64,000 bases of DNA from Parietaria judaica (lineage: Eukaryota; Streptophyta; Magnoliopsida; Rosales; Urticaceae), in contig OX940871.1 of NCBI GenBank assembly GCA_954871525.1, positions 18,909,086-18,973,085 on the forward strand, written 5' to 3'. The stretch's first letter is position 1; every line of letters starts with the position of its first letter. Positions 35,653-45,085 of this stretch are shown here, piece after piece. A program made the position numbers and the translations under genes. The notes under the pieces were generated by a model, which did no database searches, was not told the DNA's origin, and saw nothing but the letters and a program-made list of their open reading frames with translations.

Positions 35653-36029
35653 TGTTGGTTCCCGCTCTTCGGATCGCTACAGAAACACACACAAATATCG
35701 CATCCTATACGCACAAGTGTTATGTGCACAAAGGATAAACGACACTGCACAATATTCACGTAGTGCTTTTTTGGTGATATTAAAGAAGAACAAGAATGAG
35801 TAAATGATGGAGTGAGAGAAATGTTTCATTAAAGGTCGAATACAAGGATAGTGGGAGTTGCAAATACAATAACATGCTTATGCTTATATAGCTAGAAATA
35901 AACTTGATGCTCAAGTTTTTATAATAAAATAATAATAAAAGGAAACTTGATAAGCAGGCTTGAAAACAACCGAGCAATTAAAACTTGCATAGCAAGTTAA
36001 CTTGGTTAACAAGCAAGCTTATTTACGTT
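35653..36029 (-). repeat. 5' LTR of the nested Copia element
   Basis: Nearly identical to 31416-31804. Its outer end stops at ACGTT and runs directly into a long G-run, so the last two to four bases expected from the partner LTR are missing. Confidence 0.85.
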
Positions 36030-36104
36030 GGGGGGGGGGGGGGGAATTGGGTCAAAAGTCAAACCCACTTGCATATGAATTTTGCGCTGGGGGGGGGGGG
36101 GGGG
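36030..36104 (+). repeat. Two long G-runs at the hAT element end
   Basis: Two runs of about 16 consecutive G flank a 45-base segment (GAATTGGGTCAAAAGTC and on). A shorter G-run sits at the opposite hAT end. Such tracts could form G-quadruplexes and are hard to sequence, so run lengths may be inexact. Confidence 0.7.
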
Positions 36105-36149
36105 CAAGGCATCTGCAACCCATAGAGTGGATCCACCATTGATCATGCG

Positions 36150-36480
36150 TGACTTTTCCTGATCGGTCTCACTGGGATGACTTTCTAGTTTAGGCTCGAG
36201 TTGAATTTTTCCTGAGCGAACCCAAGTTTACTTTTGCGGCTCGGGCAAGAGTGACTTTTTGGATATGGCTCGGGATGACTTTTTTGGAGCGAGCTTGGGT
36301 TGACTTTTTGGCTCGGGTTCGGGTTGCCTTTTTGGTCAAGCTCGCGTTGACTTTTTCTTGGTTAGGCTCGGGTTGACTTTTTTCACACTAAGCTCGCATT
36401 GACTTTTTGGCTCGTCACAAAGTGATATTTTTGGGTCCGTTTAACCTTTTTCGGGCGGCTCTCGAGTTTAATTTTTCAAC
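36150..36480 (+). repeat. Degenerate minisatellite, unit about GGCTCGGGTTGACTTTTT
   Basis: Around ten imperfect copies of an 18-30 base unit containing GGCTCG, GGGTTGAC and a T-run are spread across the stretch. Spacing varies. No coding sense is apparent. Confidence 0.6.
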
Positions 36481-37990
36481 TAGCAAAATTTAACATTCAT
36501 TAAAATTTATAAGATAATAATTTTAAGTGATATATAAGTCCCAAGTAAAATATAAATAATATTATTACAGACTAATTATTAAATCTCTATAAATAAAATA
36601 TACCATTACCTAATTAATTTTGAAATCATTTTAAATGAAAGATACAAATTATATAACTAATCATTTAGTCTTCTGAAAATAAATATGATTTTAAAATTAT
36701 TTATTTTAACAGAAAATCCTTTGTCTATTTTGTGATCGTCTCTCTCGACATGTTAATATATTCTTGGTGTTGAACAAACCACTAAATAAACAACTTGCAT
36801 ATAACCTTATTAAAGAGTTGTGTAGTCTAATTAGTTCTTATGATTACTGCTCTAATAAACTATTAACTATTCTTATTTCTTATCATTGATTTCTATTCAT
36901 GCTCACAACATTAGTACTTTAATTTTTTAAAAATTAGTGTATTGGTGAAATATGAGGTTTTTTTTTTTCTAGCTATAATGATAATATAATTAAAACTTTA
37001 TAAATAATATGGGTGATTTGCTTTTTTATTCCATCAACTTTCATTTTTGCCAAAAAATACCCTAAGTTTCAAAAACATTTAAAGTATACCTTCAGAGTCT
37101 CTTTTATTTTTTTTATTTTATACCCTTTGTTAAAATTTAATTTTTAAAGACTCAGAATTATCCCTTTTAAACAATTTTTGAAATTTTATGTTTCATCTAG
37201 TTTCACTTTTAACCAAAATATCCCTTCTATTTCTAGTTTCATTTTTTGGATTTTGTTTAAATAATTAATTAAAAAAAATAGGAATAACAAGGGTAAGATT
37301 ATCAAATCTGACACTAAGAGTATATTTTAGTTGTTTTTTTAAACTTGAAAGTATATTTTTGTCAAAAATGAAGGTTGAAGGTATATAATAAATTTTAGTA
37401 GTCCCCACATTATTAAATTGTAGAAGTTTGACAATATTTAGCATATATTAACAAACCTAACAAAAATAATATCTATATTTGTACTATTTAAAAATATTTT
37501 ATTAGACTTGCAAGATATATACACTATATGAGCCCCTCCGAAAGAAGAGAGCGGTATAATAGAAGAACAATCCGACTCAATAACCAAATTGAAACAAGAA
37601 CGCTTTGTTCATAAATAAAACAGTAGTCTTTATTCATTTTTAGGGTAATTTTTAAACAACAAAAATATCAACTTAAACCGCCCTAATTTTTATTAAAATT
37701 TAAGTACAAAATAATTAAATCTAGCCCTGAGATGTATATCCTGATTTCCGGATCTAATGAAGCAACGAATTACTTAGAGAGTTTGATAATACAAATAAAA
37801 ATAATTAACTTGGAATATAATGTATAAGAGAAAGACATGCATGTTTTTTATATATACACAACACACATTATATTTTCCACTCTCATAGCAAACTCTAACA
37901 ATACTTCACACTCCATTTGCAATGATAATATATAATGTAAAAATGGTAATCCAAATATCGCACTAATACTTCCTAAAATAAAGGGATCAA
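36481..37990. other. AT-rich intergenic DNA downstream of the WIP gene
   Basis: No supported gene. The 3' UTR of the WIP gene (which reads leftward) probably lies in the last few hundred bases. AT content is high throughout. Confidence 0.5.
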
Positions 37991-40616
37991 TCACAGTGAC
38001 GCCTGACCGGCGTCGTGGTCGATCTCGGACGCAGGATCGTCGTCGTCGTCAAGGCCGTGGCGGTGATCGTCGTAGACTGTAGCAACATGGCCGAAGGCCC
38101 GGACGTGGTCCTTGAGGGAGCGCTTGTGCTTGAAGTCGGAGCCGCAGCGGCAGAACCATACGCGGCCGCAGTTCTTCTCGTGGGTGCGCCAATCGCCTTT
38201 TACCGCGAAGGGCTTGGCGCACTTGCGGCACGCGAACGGCTTGGCCCCGTGCTTGCGCTTGTAGTGCGTCTGCAGCGTGCGGAAGTCCTTGAGGGGGCGC
38301 GAGCGCGGGTGGTCGATGTGGTGCCGGCACCCTTCCGCGCAGCAGAAGCACGGGATCCGCAGCATCGCCGCCGGCTGGCTGCCCTTCAGCGACTCCGGGC
38401 CCTTCCGGTACTGCGACCCGTGGCCCCACATGTGCATCTGCAGTGATCAAACAAAGTTATAACTAAGATGACCAGAAAAATCTGTTATGAAATATATACA
38501 ATTTTTCAAATCTAGTTTAATTTGTTTATGCGTTCAAGGTTATTATCGGCGAAAATATCCAATGATTTTATTTTTTTTGCTGGCATGAATCGATTTTTCA
38601 AAGGCCAAGTTTTCAATATCCACTGTTTTACTTCTTTTCAAAATTTCATCTCATTTATAATTAAAAAATATTTAGAAGTAATTGAAAACTTTGAAAGTTA
38701 GTCTTTTTTTTTTTTTAATAATAAACATATAACATATTGAAAATGAAAAGTATATTTTGACTGATATAGGGAACAAATGGTACATTTGGCTTAAAAAATT
38801 ACAGCATTATAATACGTAATATTATGCATGCATGTGATGTGATGTTTGTTCGTTAAAACGTCAAACTGAGTGAACAGCTCGTTTTCAATTACCGATATTG
38901 CCTTAATCACTCGTGAGTCGTGACCTTTGAACCAATGCATTTATATTCGTCATATATCATATCATAAGAACAATTTTATAAATTGTACAAGCAATATATA
39001 CCTATACATATACATATAAATTATGAACGAACATATAATAAACATACATATTTGGTTAAAATGAGTCAATTATTAATCAAACTAAAAAAGTAGGCATGCT
39101 TCAAAAAGCTATATTATGAAGGAAAAGAAACCGTCAAATTGTAATTCTAATACATCCATTATCTAAAAAAAGGAAAAGAAAAGAAAAGAAAACATGCAAA
39201 AACATACACTAAACGTACAAATTGTACATATTTTTTTTCACTAGTACGTACAGTATATATAGCAGAATTCAAAGCCAAGTAAACCCTGGCAAAGACTGAT
39301 CATAAGTTTTTCACCTGGTTTTCTAATACTAACAGTGGCACGCTCTACAAAGCAAACACAAAGCACAATTCATGAATTGTAAAATCAAACAAATAGTTGA
39401 ATTTGTCTTTTGATGGGAACATTTTTTTTATAGATATTCTCCTTAACTTCTTCATATTTATGTTATATTATTATACAGAAATTAGTTACGTACTTTAATC
39501 CGCGTGTCAGATCACATAATATACTTTTTATACATAGAAAAGCATATGTAATTTGGCTGATTAATGGAGATAAAATAATCCACACTCTTTGTTCAACAAT
39601 TCTTAAAAAAACCGTCATTGCAAAGTGAAAATACGGAGCTAATTTGCATGAGGGTTGATTCAAACCGTCGTGCAAAGTAACAAAACTACAAAAGTTTGCA
39701 AGACGGGTTGGCAAAGACCACCATGCAACATTATTTAACTATGGAAAACATAGTGTTTTAGACAGTTTGCACCACGGTATTTGTCGAACCGTCGTGTAAA
39801 CATTGTGAGTTCAAACTCCGGTTCATCTCGTTGAGTCAAGGAGCGACAGGTCGATTAGGCCCCGTCGACCAGAAACACTGGTGTCAACATCGACCAGGAT
39901 CTAATGGTCAACCAAGACACAGTGTCGACTTATAAGTCATGACGAGCAGGTCATGTCGACATGGTTCAAGAAGAGCATGGAGGTGGCGTGTTCAATCAAC
40001 TGACACCATAAAAAAAGAAGCGAGATTTGTGGGCTTAATTGGAGGAGAAAGTCAACGCTACCGACTTTGGTGACCTAATAGTTAGTGTAATCTCTCCAAT
40101 ATAATCTAAGAGATTTGGTTGATTAGCTTTATGTGTAAATAAAAATGTAATATGGGTAAAAGATAGAACCTTTTTGTAATCTCCTTCTTCTTCTTTAATA
40201 TACAAAGAACCATTTTATTTCTTCTAAAATTCTCTTTCTATCTTTGTGTTTTTATATGCTTTTGGTTTAAAGATCTATTAGTGAAACTAACAAACATTAG
40301 GTTCTTAGTGGTGAAAGCGTGCTTACTGCTTACGCGATTTTTTGTTCTAAGTTCTAACTGTCGTTTAAACTTTCGCTTTCTTGTTCTCAATTCCTGTCAT
40401 TAATTTTTTTTTGGTTCTCTCTTCTCCAATAAGAACATAATCAAAACATTGTATATATATATAAGCTCAAACATATGTTAATATTTTATAATGACAATGA
40501 GTGGAGATTTCAAGAAAAATAATTACCACATTATAGATTTGCTTATTGCACATAAATTTGCAGCAAAATAAGAATAACCACTTCATACATTATCAGCTAA
40601 TCTCTCAACAATTAGT

Positions 40617-40650
<34 letters not shown>

Positions 40651-42624
40651 GGGTAATTGCGGTTAATGTATCTAATGTTTGATCTTCTGTGGATAATATA
40701 CGCAATGTTTATTTTCGACAGCTAATGTACCTAAATTTTATTCCATTAGATTTTTTCGTGTTTTTCATCACTTGATCGTCAGCAAGTGATTCCTCCTCTA
40801 TATGTACAATTTTTGCATTTTTACATAAATCACTTATATTTTCTCCAAATTTTATGAATAAAATACCGTTGGAAATCTAAGAGATATATCACCAAAGTAA
40901 AGTTTTGTAAAACACATATATACATATATACACACAAACAGACTGCAAAAACAAACTCATAACATTTGAAATGTGATGTTTGGATGTGGACACATGGTCG
41001 TTAAACACTGATACGAAGAGACCAGAAACTGATGATGAGAACACTTGAAACATACAATTAATAATTACGTGTTATTGTTTTTTCCACTAATAGACGTGAA
41101 GCAGAATTCAAAGCCTGAGCCCAGGTGAAAACCCTGTCAATCACTCATCACTACACTCAGTTTATTTTTCACTATTATTATTAGTTTTAATTAATCAATT
41201 AATGGCACGATCCTCAAAGCAATATATTATTATTATTATTATGTAACAGCAAAAACACAAAGCACATTTCATGAATGGTAAAATCAAACAAGTCCCAGTT
41301 CAACCTGCTGACCAGAATTATGTATACTCGACAAAAGAAATTGAAACAATCATTAAAATCCAATGAAAAATATTCATTATTAACAAATTTGAATGGTGCA
41401 AAGTCCATTTAGAGAATAGTGTGCATCTATATATATACATATACCTAAAACAAAAATAAATAAATTCTGATTCAGAAATGTCTTATCTTTGATTGATTAA
41501 TTTCAGGTTGAATATCCATTTATAAGTTTTAAGAGAGACATTTTATTTTTTTTAAGTGAAAAATGAAGATCTAAAATCTCACATAGCGAAGCGAATTTGA
41601 GTACTAATAAGATTGACACACAAAAGAATGCAAAGCAAAAAATGCAGCTCGTAATAATATAAAAGAAAAAAAAGTAACGAAAATTGAAAAAACTTAGAGC
41701 TTGAGATAATGAATAATAAAGCCCATTGAAATAATTTTCATTGATGACTTAAGACTGATAATTAAGTTTATTTTGTATATGTATATATATGTGTGTGTAT
41801 GTATATATGTATATACCTAAAAGAAAAAGAAAGAATTAATTCTCATTCAAAAATACCTTATCTTTGATTGATATCTATCAATTTTAGTTGGAATCCATTG
41901 ATCTTAAGATCGATCAGACACTTGACAAAAGCTAATGAGAAGACCTTACATCAACTTAATTAAGTTGATTACGAGGCTGCGAAATCCAATAAGGCAATGT
42001 GTGTGTATTTATATATGTATATATAATTACCTGGAGATTGTTGTATCTGTTGAAAGATTTCGAGCAAAGAGGACACGAAAATTGAGTCGGTCCAACGAGA
42101 ATCTGCGAAGGAGTCGGAATCCAGTACTGTTGACCTCCGATGACCTTCATTTCATGGCCTTCAGATCCACCTAATTCCTTGCTTTCATCACCATGATACT
42201 GAAGGTGTGCACTACTTGAAGCTTCACCAGAATTAGGGTTTGCCTTGACCTTGATCCCTATCTGCAGAGCCACAGTCACAGAAGATTCGTCACCGACAAC
42301 GCGAGTACACCTCTGCCGAGGACGATTAGGGTTTCGATTTCCTCCTTCTCGATCCGTTTCGCTGCTCGAAATATCATCACCATGATGATGATGCTCCGGG
42401 GAGCTTCTCATGCTGTCCAGAAGCGGAAGAGCCTCCTTGAGCGGCGACGACGACGACGACGACGGACCCGGGAAAAACCGAGCACCACTAGCGTAGTAGT
42501 CGCGGGCATCATTGTTAGTAGTTGGTGAGCTGAAAGGAGGAGTTAGGGCACAGTTATGATGATCATTGTGGAGAGGTATGAAGTTGATCCAGCCATTGAA
42601 GTGATTAGAGTGAGGGTTTGTCAT
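37991..42624 (-). CDS. WIP-family C2H2 zinc finger transcription factor
   Basis: Two exons read leftward, 42031-42624 and 37991-38437, with a 3593-bp GT-AG intron; 346 residues. The start [15 protein letters not shown] was chosen because it matches the short conserved N-terminus of WIP2/WIP4/WIP5-type proteins. Next comes a Ser/His-rich region with the acidic or hydrophobic patches [13 protein letters not shown] and [12 protein letters not shown], then [20 protein letters not shown] leading into four zinc fingers. Finger 1 ([21 protein letters not shown]) is split by the intron, at the position usual for this family. Fingers 2-4 follow ([41 protein letters not shown]). Family members regulate transmitting tract, root or vein development. 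Which paralogue this is cannot be settled here. Confidence 0.92.
39230..39394. repeat. Intron duplication, copy 1
   Basis: GCAGAATTCAAAGCC at 39262 and the closing ACACAAAGCACA ... CATGAAT ... GTAAAATCAAACAA match the segment at 41080-41290 in the same orientation. The middle has diverged with indels. It lies in the WIP intron. Confidence 0.6.
39590..39820. repeat. Possible CACTA-derived terminal fragment in the WIP intron
   Basis: Repeated words such as AAACCGTCGTGCAAA, GCAAGACGGGTTGGCAAAG and ACCGTCGTGTAAAC resemble the GTCGTGCAAA/GTCGTGTA wording just inside the ends of the CACTA element at 44140-56474. No CACTA terminus was found, so this is only a likely fragment. Confidence 0.4.
40651..40912. 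mobile_element. Truncated relative of the foldback MULE-type MITE
   Basis: GGGTAATTGCGGTTAATGTA and the following ~260 bases match the left arm of 10543-11468 (AATGTTTGATCTT, CTAATGTACC, CTCTATATGTACA, CATAAATCACTTA, AAATTTTATGAATAAA). The right arm is absent. A (TA)n run precedes it. Confidence 0.75.
41080..41290. repeat. Intron duplication, copy 2
   Basis: Diverged direct duplicate of 39230-39394. A second pair of local direct repeats lies beside it: 41433-41530 and 41815-41925 share ATATACCTAAAA ... TTCTGATTC/TTCTCATTC ... TTATCTTTGATTGAT. Confidence 0.6.
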
Positions 42625-43183
42625 GGCCACACAAATTATATATATATATATAATTATATATGGAATTTGGAGTGACAGTGAGCTTGATAGTTTTGTGGTT
42701 GTTTGATTTGCAGAGTGTTGGTTTGGCAGAAGAGAGATTGATATATAAACACTGAAGGAGAAAGATGAGTGAAAATATGGAAGGGAAAAACATGGAGGGG
42801 TGAAAATGAAAAGTCGAGAAATTACCCTCTGCAAAGCAAGAGGAGAAAATGACAGGTTGAGAAGAAGATGATAATAAAGTACTCTCTCTCACACAGATCA
42901 TGTAAATAAAATTTTAATATTACCCTTTTTCTTACTTACTTATAAACTTATAGTTAAGTAATAGTCTATTATTAGGTTAACTTTGTTTATTAATGTGTAT
43001 ATATATATATTGGTTGAAGGAAGTGTACATGAAAGTAGCATAACTGAAGAGAGGTCATTTTTCCAGGTTCACATAATCCAGCATTTGCTTTGATGGACGT
43101 GTTAGATGTTTCTTTGGTTTTGATTACTTATTAATTAATTAGTAGGGGATATTTATGGCATTAATAACTATATATTACAAAAA
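42625..43183. other. 5' UTR and promoter region of the WIP gene
   Basis: Read leftward toward the ATG at 42624. Minus-strand TTTATATATC near 42740-42750 could be a TATA box. A CT-rich leader and a (TA)n block lie between it and the ATG. No other gene is visible. Confidence 0.4.
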
Positions 43184-43620
43184 ATGACATATATTCCTGT
43201 TTATTTGTGGCACAAATTTTCAATGATAAAAAAATTAGTGTACGTAACGCAACAATGTTTTTCCATTAACACCCTAGCTACCGTGAAGTGCCACGTGGCG
43301 CTTATACGATTTGTCCACATTTTCGCTCTTTTAACAGCGGATGAGCTACAAGAGATTCAAAAGTTGGCAAAGAGCTTAAAGTTTTCACATAGTAGCCAAA
43401 CACATGTTCTACTATGCGAAATTACGGCACTATAGGTCGATCTTGTCGTTAAGTGGTAAAAAAAAACGAAAATTGTGAACAAATCAAACGTCACCAAATG
43501 AGAACTTTACGATAAGGGTGTTAACGAGAAAACATGTTTCTTACGCCAATATTTGTTTATATTATTGAAAATTTATGCCACTAAAAAATGATTGAAAAAG
43601 TATAAATCATATATGTCAAT
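43184..43620. repeat. Imperfect foldback repeat, MITE-like
   Basis: The left arm (TGACATATAT, GTGGCACAAATTTTCAAT, CATTAACACCCTA, GATTTGTCCAC.TTTTCG) matches the reverse complement of the right arm (ATATGTCA, ATTGAAAATTTATGCCAC, AGGGTGTTAACGAG, CGAAAATTGTGAACAAATC). The arms are about 130 bases or more, so this is a ~437-bp palindrome. No clean target duplication was found. Confidence 0.55.
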
Positions 43621-43812
43621 ATTTTTGCGGCAAATATATTTATATTTAATAGTAGGTGCTGAGCTAACATTAGATACGTATGATATTGACTGGGTGATTG
43701 GAGTCCAAAATTCTGTGCTAATTGTCATCACATTGATCATTACATTGTCAGTAAAGGAATTTAATTTTAGCGTTCAGTATAATAATTAATCTTATTTGTG
43801 ACAAATTAACAC

Positions 43813-43859
<47 letters not shown>

Positions 43860-44139
43860 TCGGCCGTTTTGGCATATAATAAATTTTGAGTTCATATATA
43901 ATTTGACAAGATTTTTTGCCCAAAATATTAATGTGATTCTTTCCATATTTTTATTTAGACTAAATCAATGCATGCCTCCCCAATCAAAGGACTCAAATTG
44001 CGTTAATATTTCCAATGCATGTCTCGTCATGTTTTATATTAGATATAATCAGTGACAATGAGCAAATAATGTATATATTATATATATAATTGGAAATTTA
44101 TTAAAGTTTGAAAATATCACGATAATTGATTCTTACACG
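43621..44139. other. AT-rich intergenic DNA with a long (TA)n tract
   Basis: A (TA)n microsatellite of about 40 bases at 43816-43856. No gene is seen. The CACTA target copy ACG is at 44137-44139. Confidence 0.6.
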
Positions 44140-44168
44140 CACTAGTAGAAATAGTTTAATACACGACA
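44140..44168 (+). repeat. CACTA left terminal inverted repeat
   Basis: It starts CACTAGTAGAAA and matches 56446-56474 in inverted orientation at 27 of 29 positions. Confidence 0.9.
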
Positions 44169-44295
44169 CCAAAAAACTGTCGTGCAAATGTTTACACGAC
44201 AGTTATTATCTGTTGTTTTTTCCACTGTCGTAGAAAATACTACAACAGTTTATTTGATTGTCGTAGAAATATCTTAAACAACGCCAAAAAACTGT

Positions 44296-44740
44296 TGTGA
44301 AATGCCACGTTCGTTGCGGCGAGGAAAATGCTTGCTGCAGCGAATGTTATATAAACGACAATCTATCACTGTTGTTGAAGCCCATGTTGCACAAGACTTT
44401 TTTTCCCGTTCGCTGCAACGAGGATCATGTTCGTTGCGACTACCTTGCATGGTTGTTGCGACTTATTACTTGTTGGTTGCAACGAAGATGGCGTCGTTGC
44501 ACAGGATTTTTGTCCCGTTCGCTGCAACGAGGATCGCGTTCGTTGTGACTACCTTGCATGCTAGTTGCGACTTATTACTTGTTGGTTGCAACGAAGATGG
44601 TGTCGTTGTACAGGATCGTTTGTCCCGTTCGTTGCAACGAGTATCGCGTTCGTTGCGACTAACTTACAAGCTAGTTGCGGGTTATTGCTTGTTGGTTGCA
44701 ACGAAGTTGGTGTCGATCATAAATTTTGGTCGCGACGAAA
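44296..44740 (+). repeat. CACTA left subterminal tandem array, period about 109 bp
   Basis: The block TCGTTGCGAC-TA recurs at 44431, 44540 and 44650, with shared CGTTCGCTGCAACGAGGATC, ATTACTTGTTGGTTGCAACG and GATGGYGTCGTTG segments between. Direct and inverted GTTGC/GCAAC words are dense, as expected for binding sites of a TNPA-like protein. An open frame over it is incidental. Confidence 0.8.
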
Positions 44741-45085
44741 ATAGAACACGCCGCTATGTATTTAATTTCAATTACTGTGTTTTCTAGCCGCAACGATCTT
44801 TAAATTCGCCTCCACGAAAGAGAACAGGTTTCAAATTAATTCGCTTTGATTAGCTTCTTTAGTTTTATTTACCTGAAAATGAAAAAGATTCTATACGGGC
44901 AACAAAATATATTCAATATCACTAACATTAAACATACTAAAAGATTCAACATCTACATCTAAAACTTAACTGTAATATAAGAAAACACTAACATTAAACT
45001 TATTGTTCAAAACGAACGAGTGAAAATAAACATAAGTACGACAAAACTAACTTATAAACAAAAATACGATAAAGAACAATTGTAA

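Larger units (their letters stand above)
31416..36029 (-). mobile_element. Young Ty1/Copia retrotransposon inside the hAT element
   Basis: Read leftward: 5' LTR 35653-36029, primer-binding site, gag, pol, purine tract (minus-strand reading of 31805-31813) and 3' LTR 31416-31804. The two LTRs differ by about four substitutions and one short indel (extra bases near 31592-31601), so the insertion is recent. Even so, the coding region lacks part of gag-protease and carries several stops. It inserted in the G-rich terminal region of the hAT element, which hides the target duplication. Confidence 0.9.
27937..36140 (-). mobile_element. hAT transposon (TTF/ZMYM5-type), interrupted by a Copia element
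   Basis: The left end AAAGTGGCGGATCTAGG and the right end, reverse-complemented, AATGGTGGATCCACTC form a decayed terminal inverted repeat like the AGTGGCGGATC ends of plant hAT elements. Flanks TATCATGC (27929-27936) and GATCATGC (36141-36148) agree at 7 of 8 bases, the hAT target-duplication length. Inside are a minus-strand transposase pseudogene, G-runs at both ends (about 27965-27974 and 36030-36104), and a Copia element at 31416-36029. Without the Copia insert the element is about 3.6 kb, normal for this type. Confidence 0.75.

Noticed and set aside
38015..38446. Frames overlapping WIP exon 2 on the plus strand and in another minus frame
   Set aside because: The annotated frame encodes the conserved zinc fingers; the others are antisense or out-of-frame shadows.
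44297..44787. 161-residue Arg-rich frame near the CACTA left end
   Set aside because: It lies entirely in the subterminal repeat array and matches no transposon protein.
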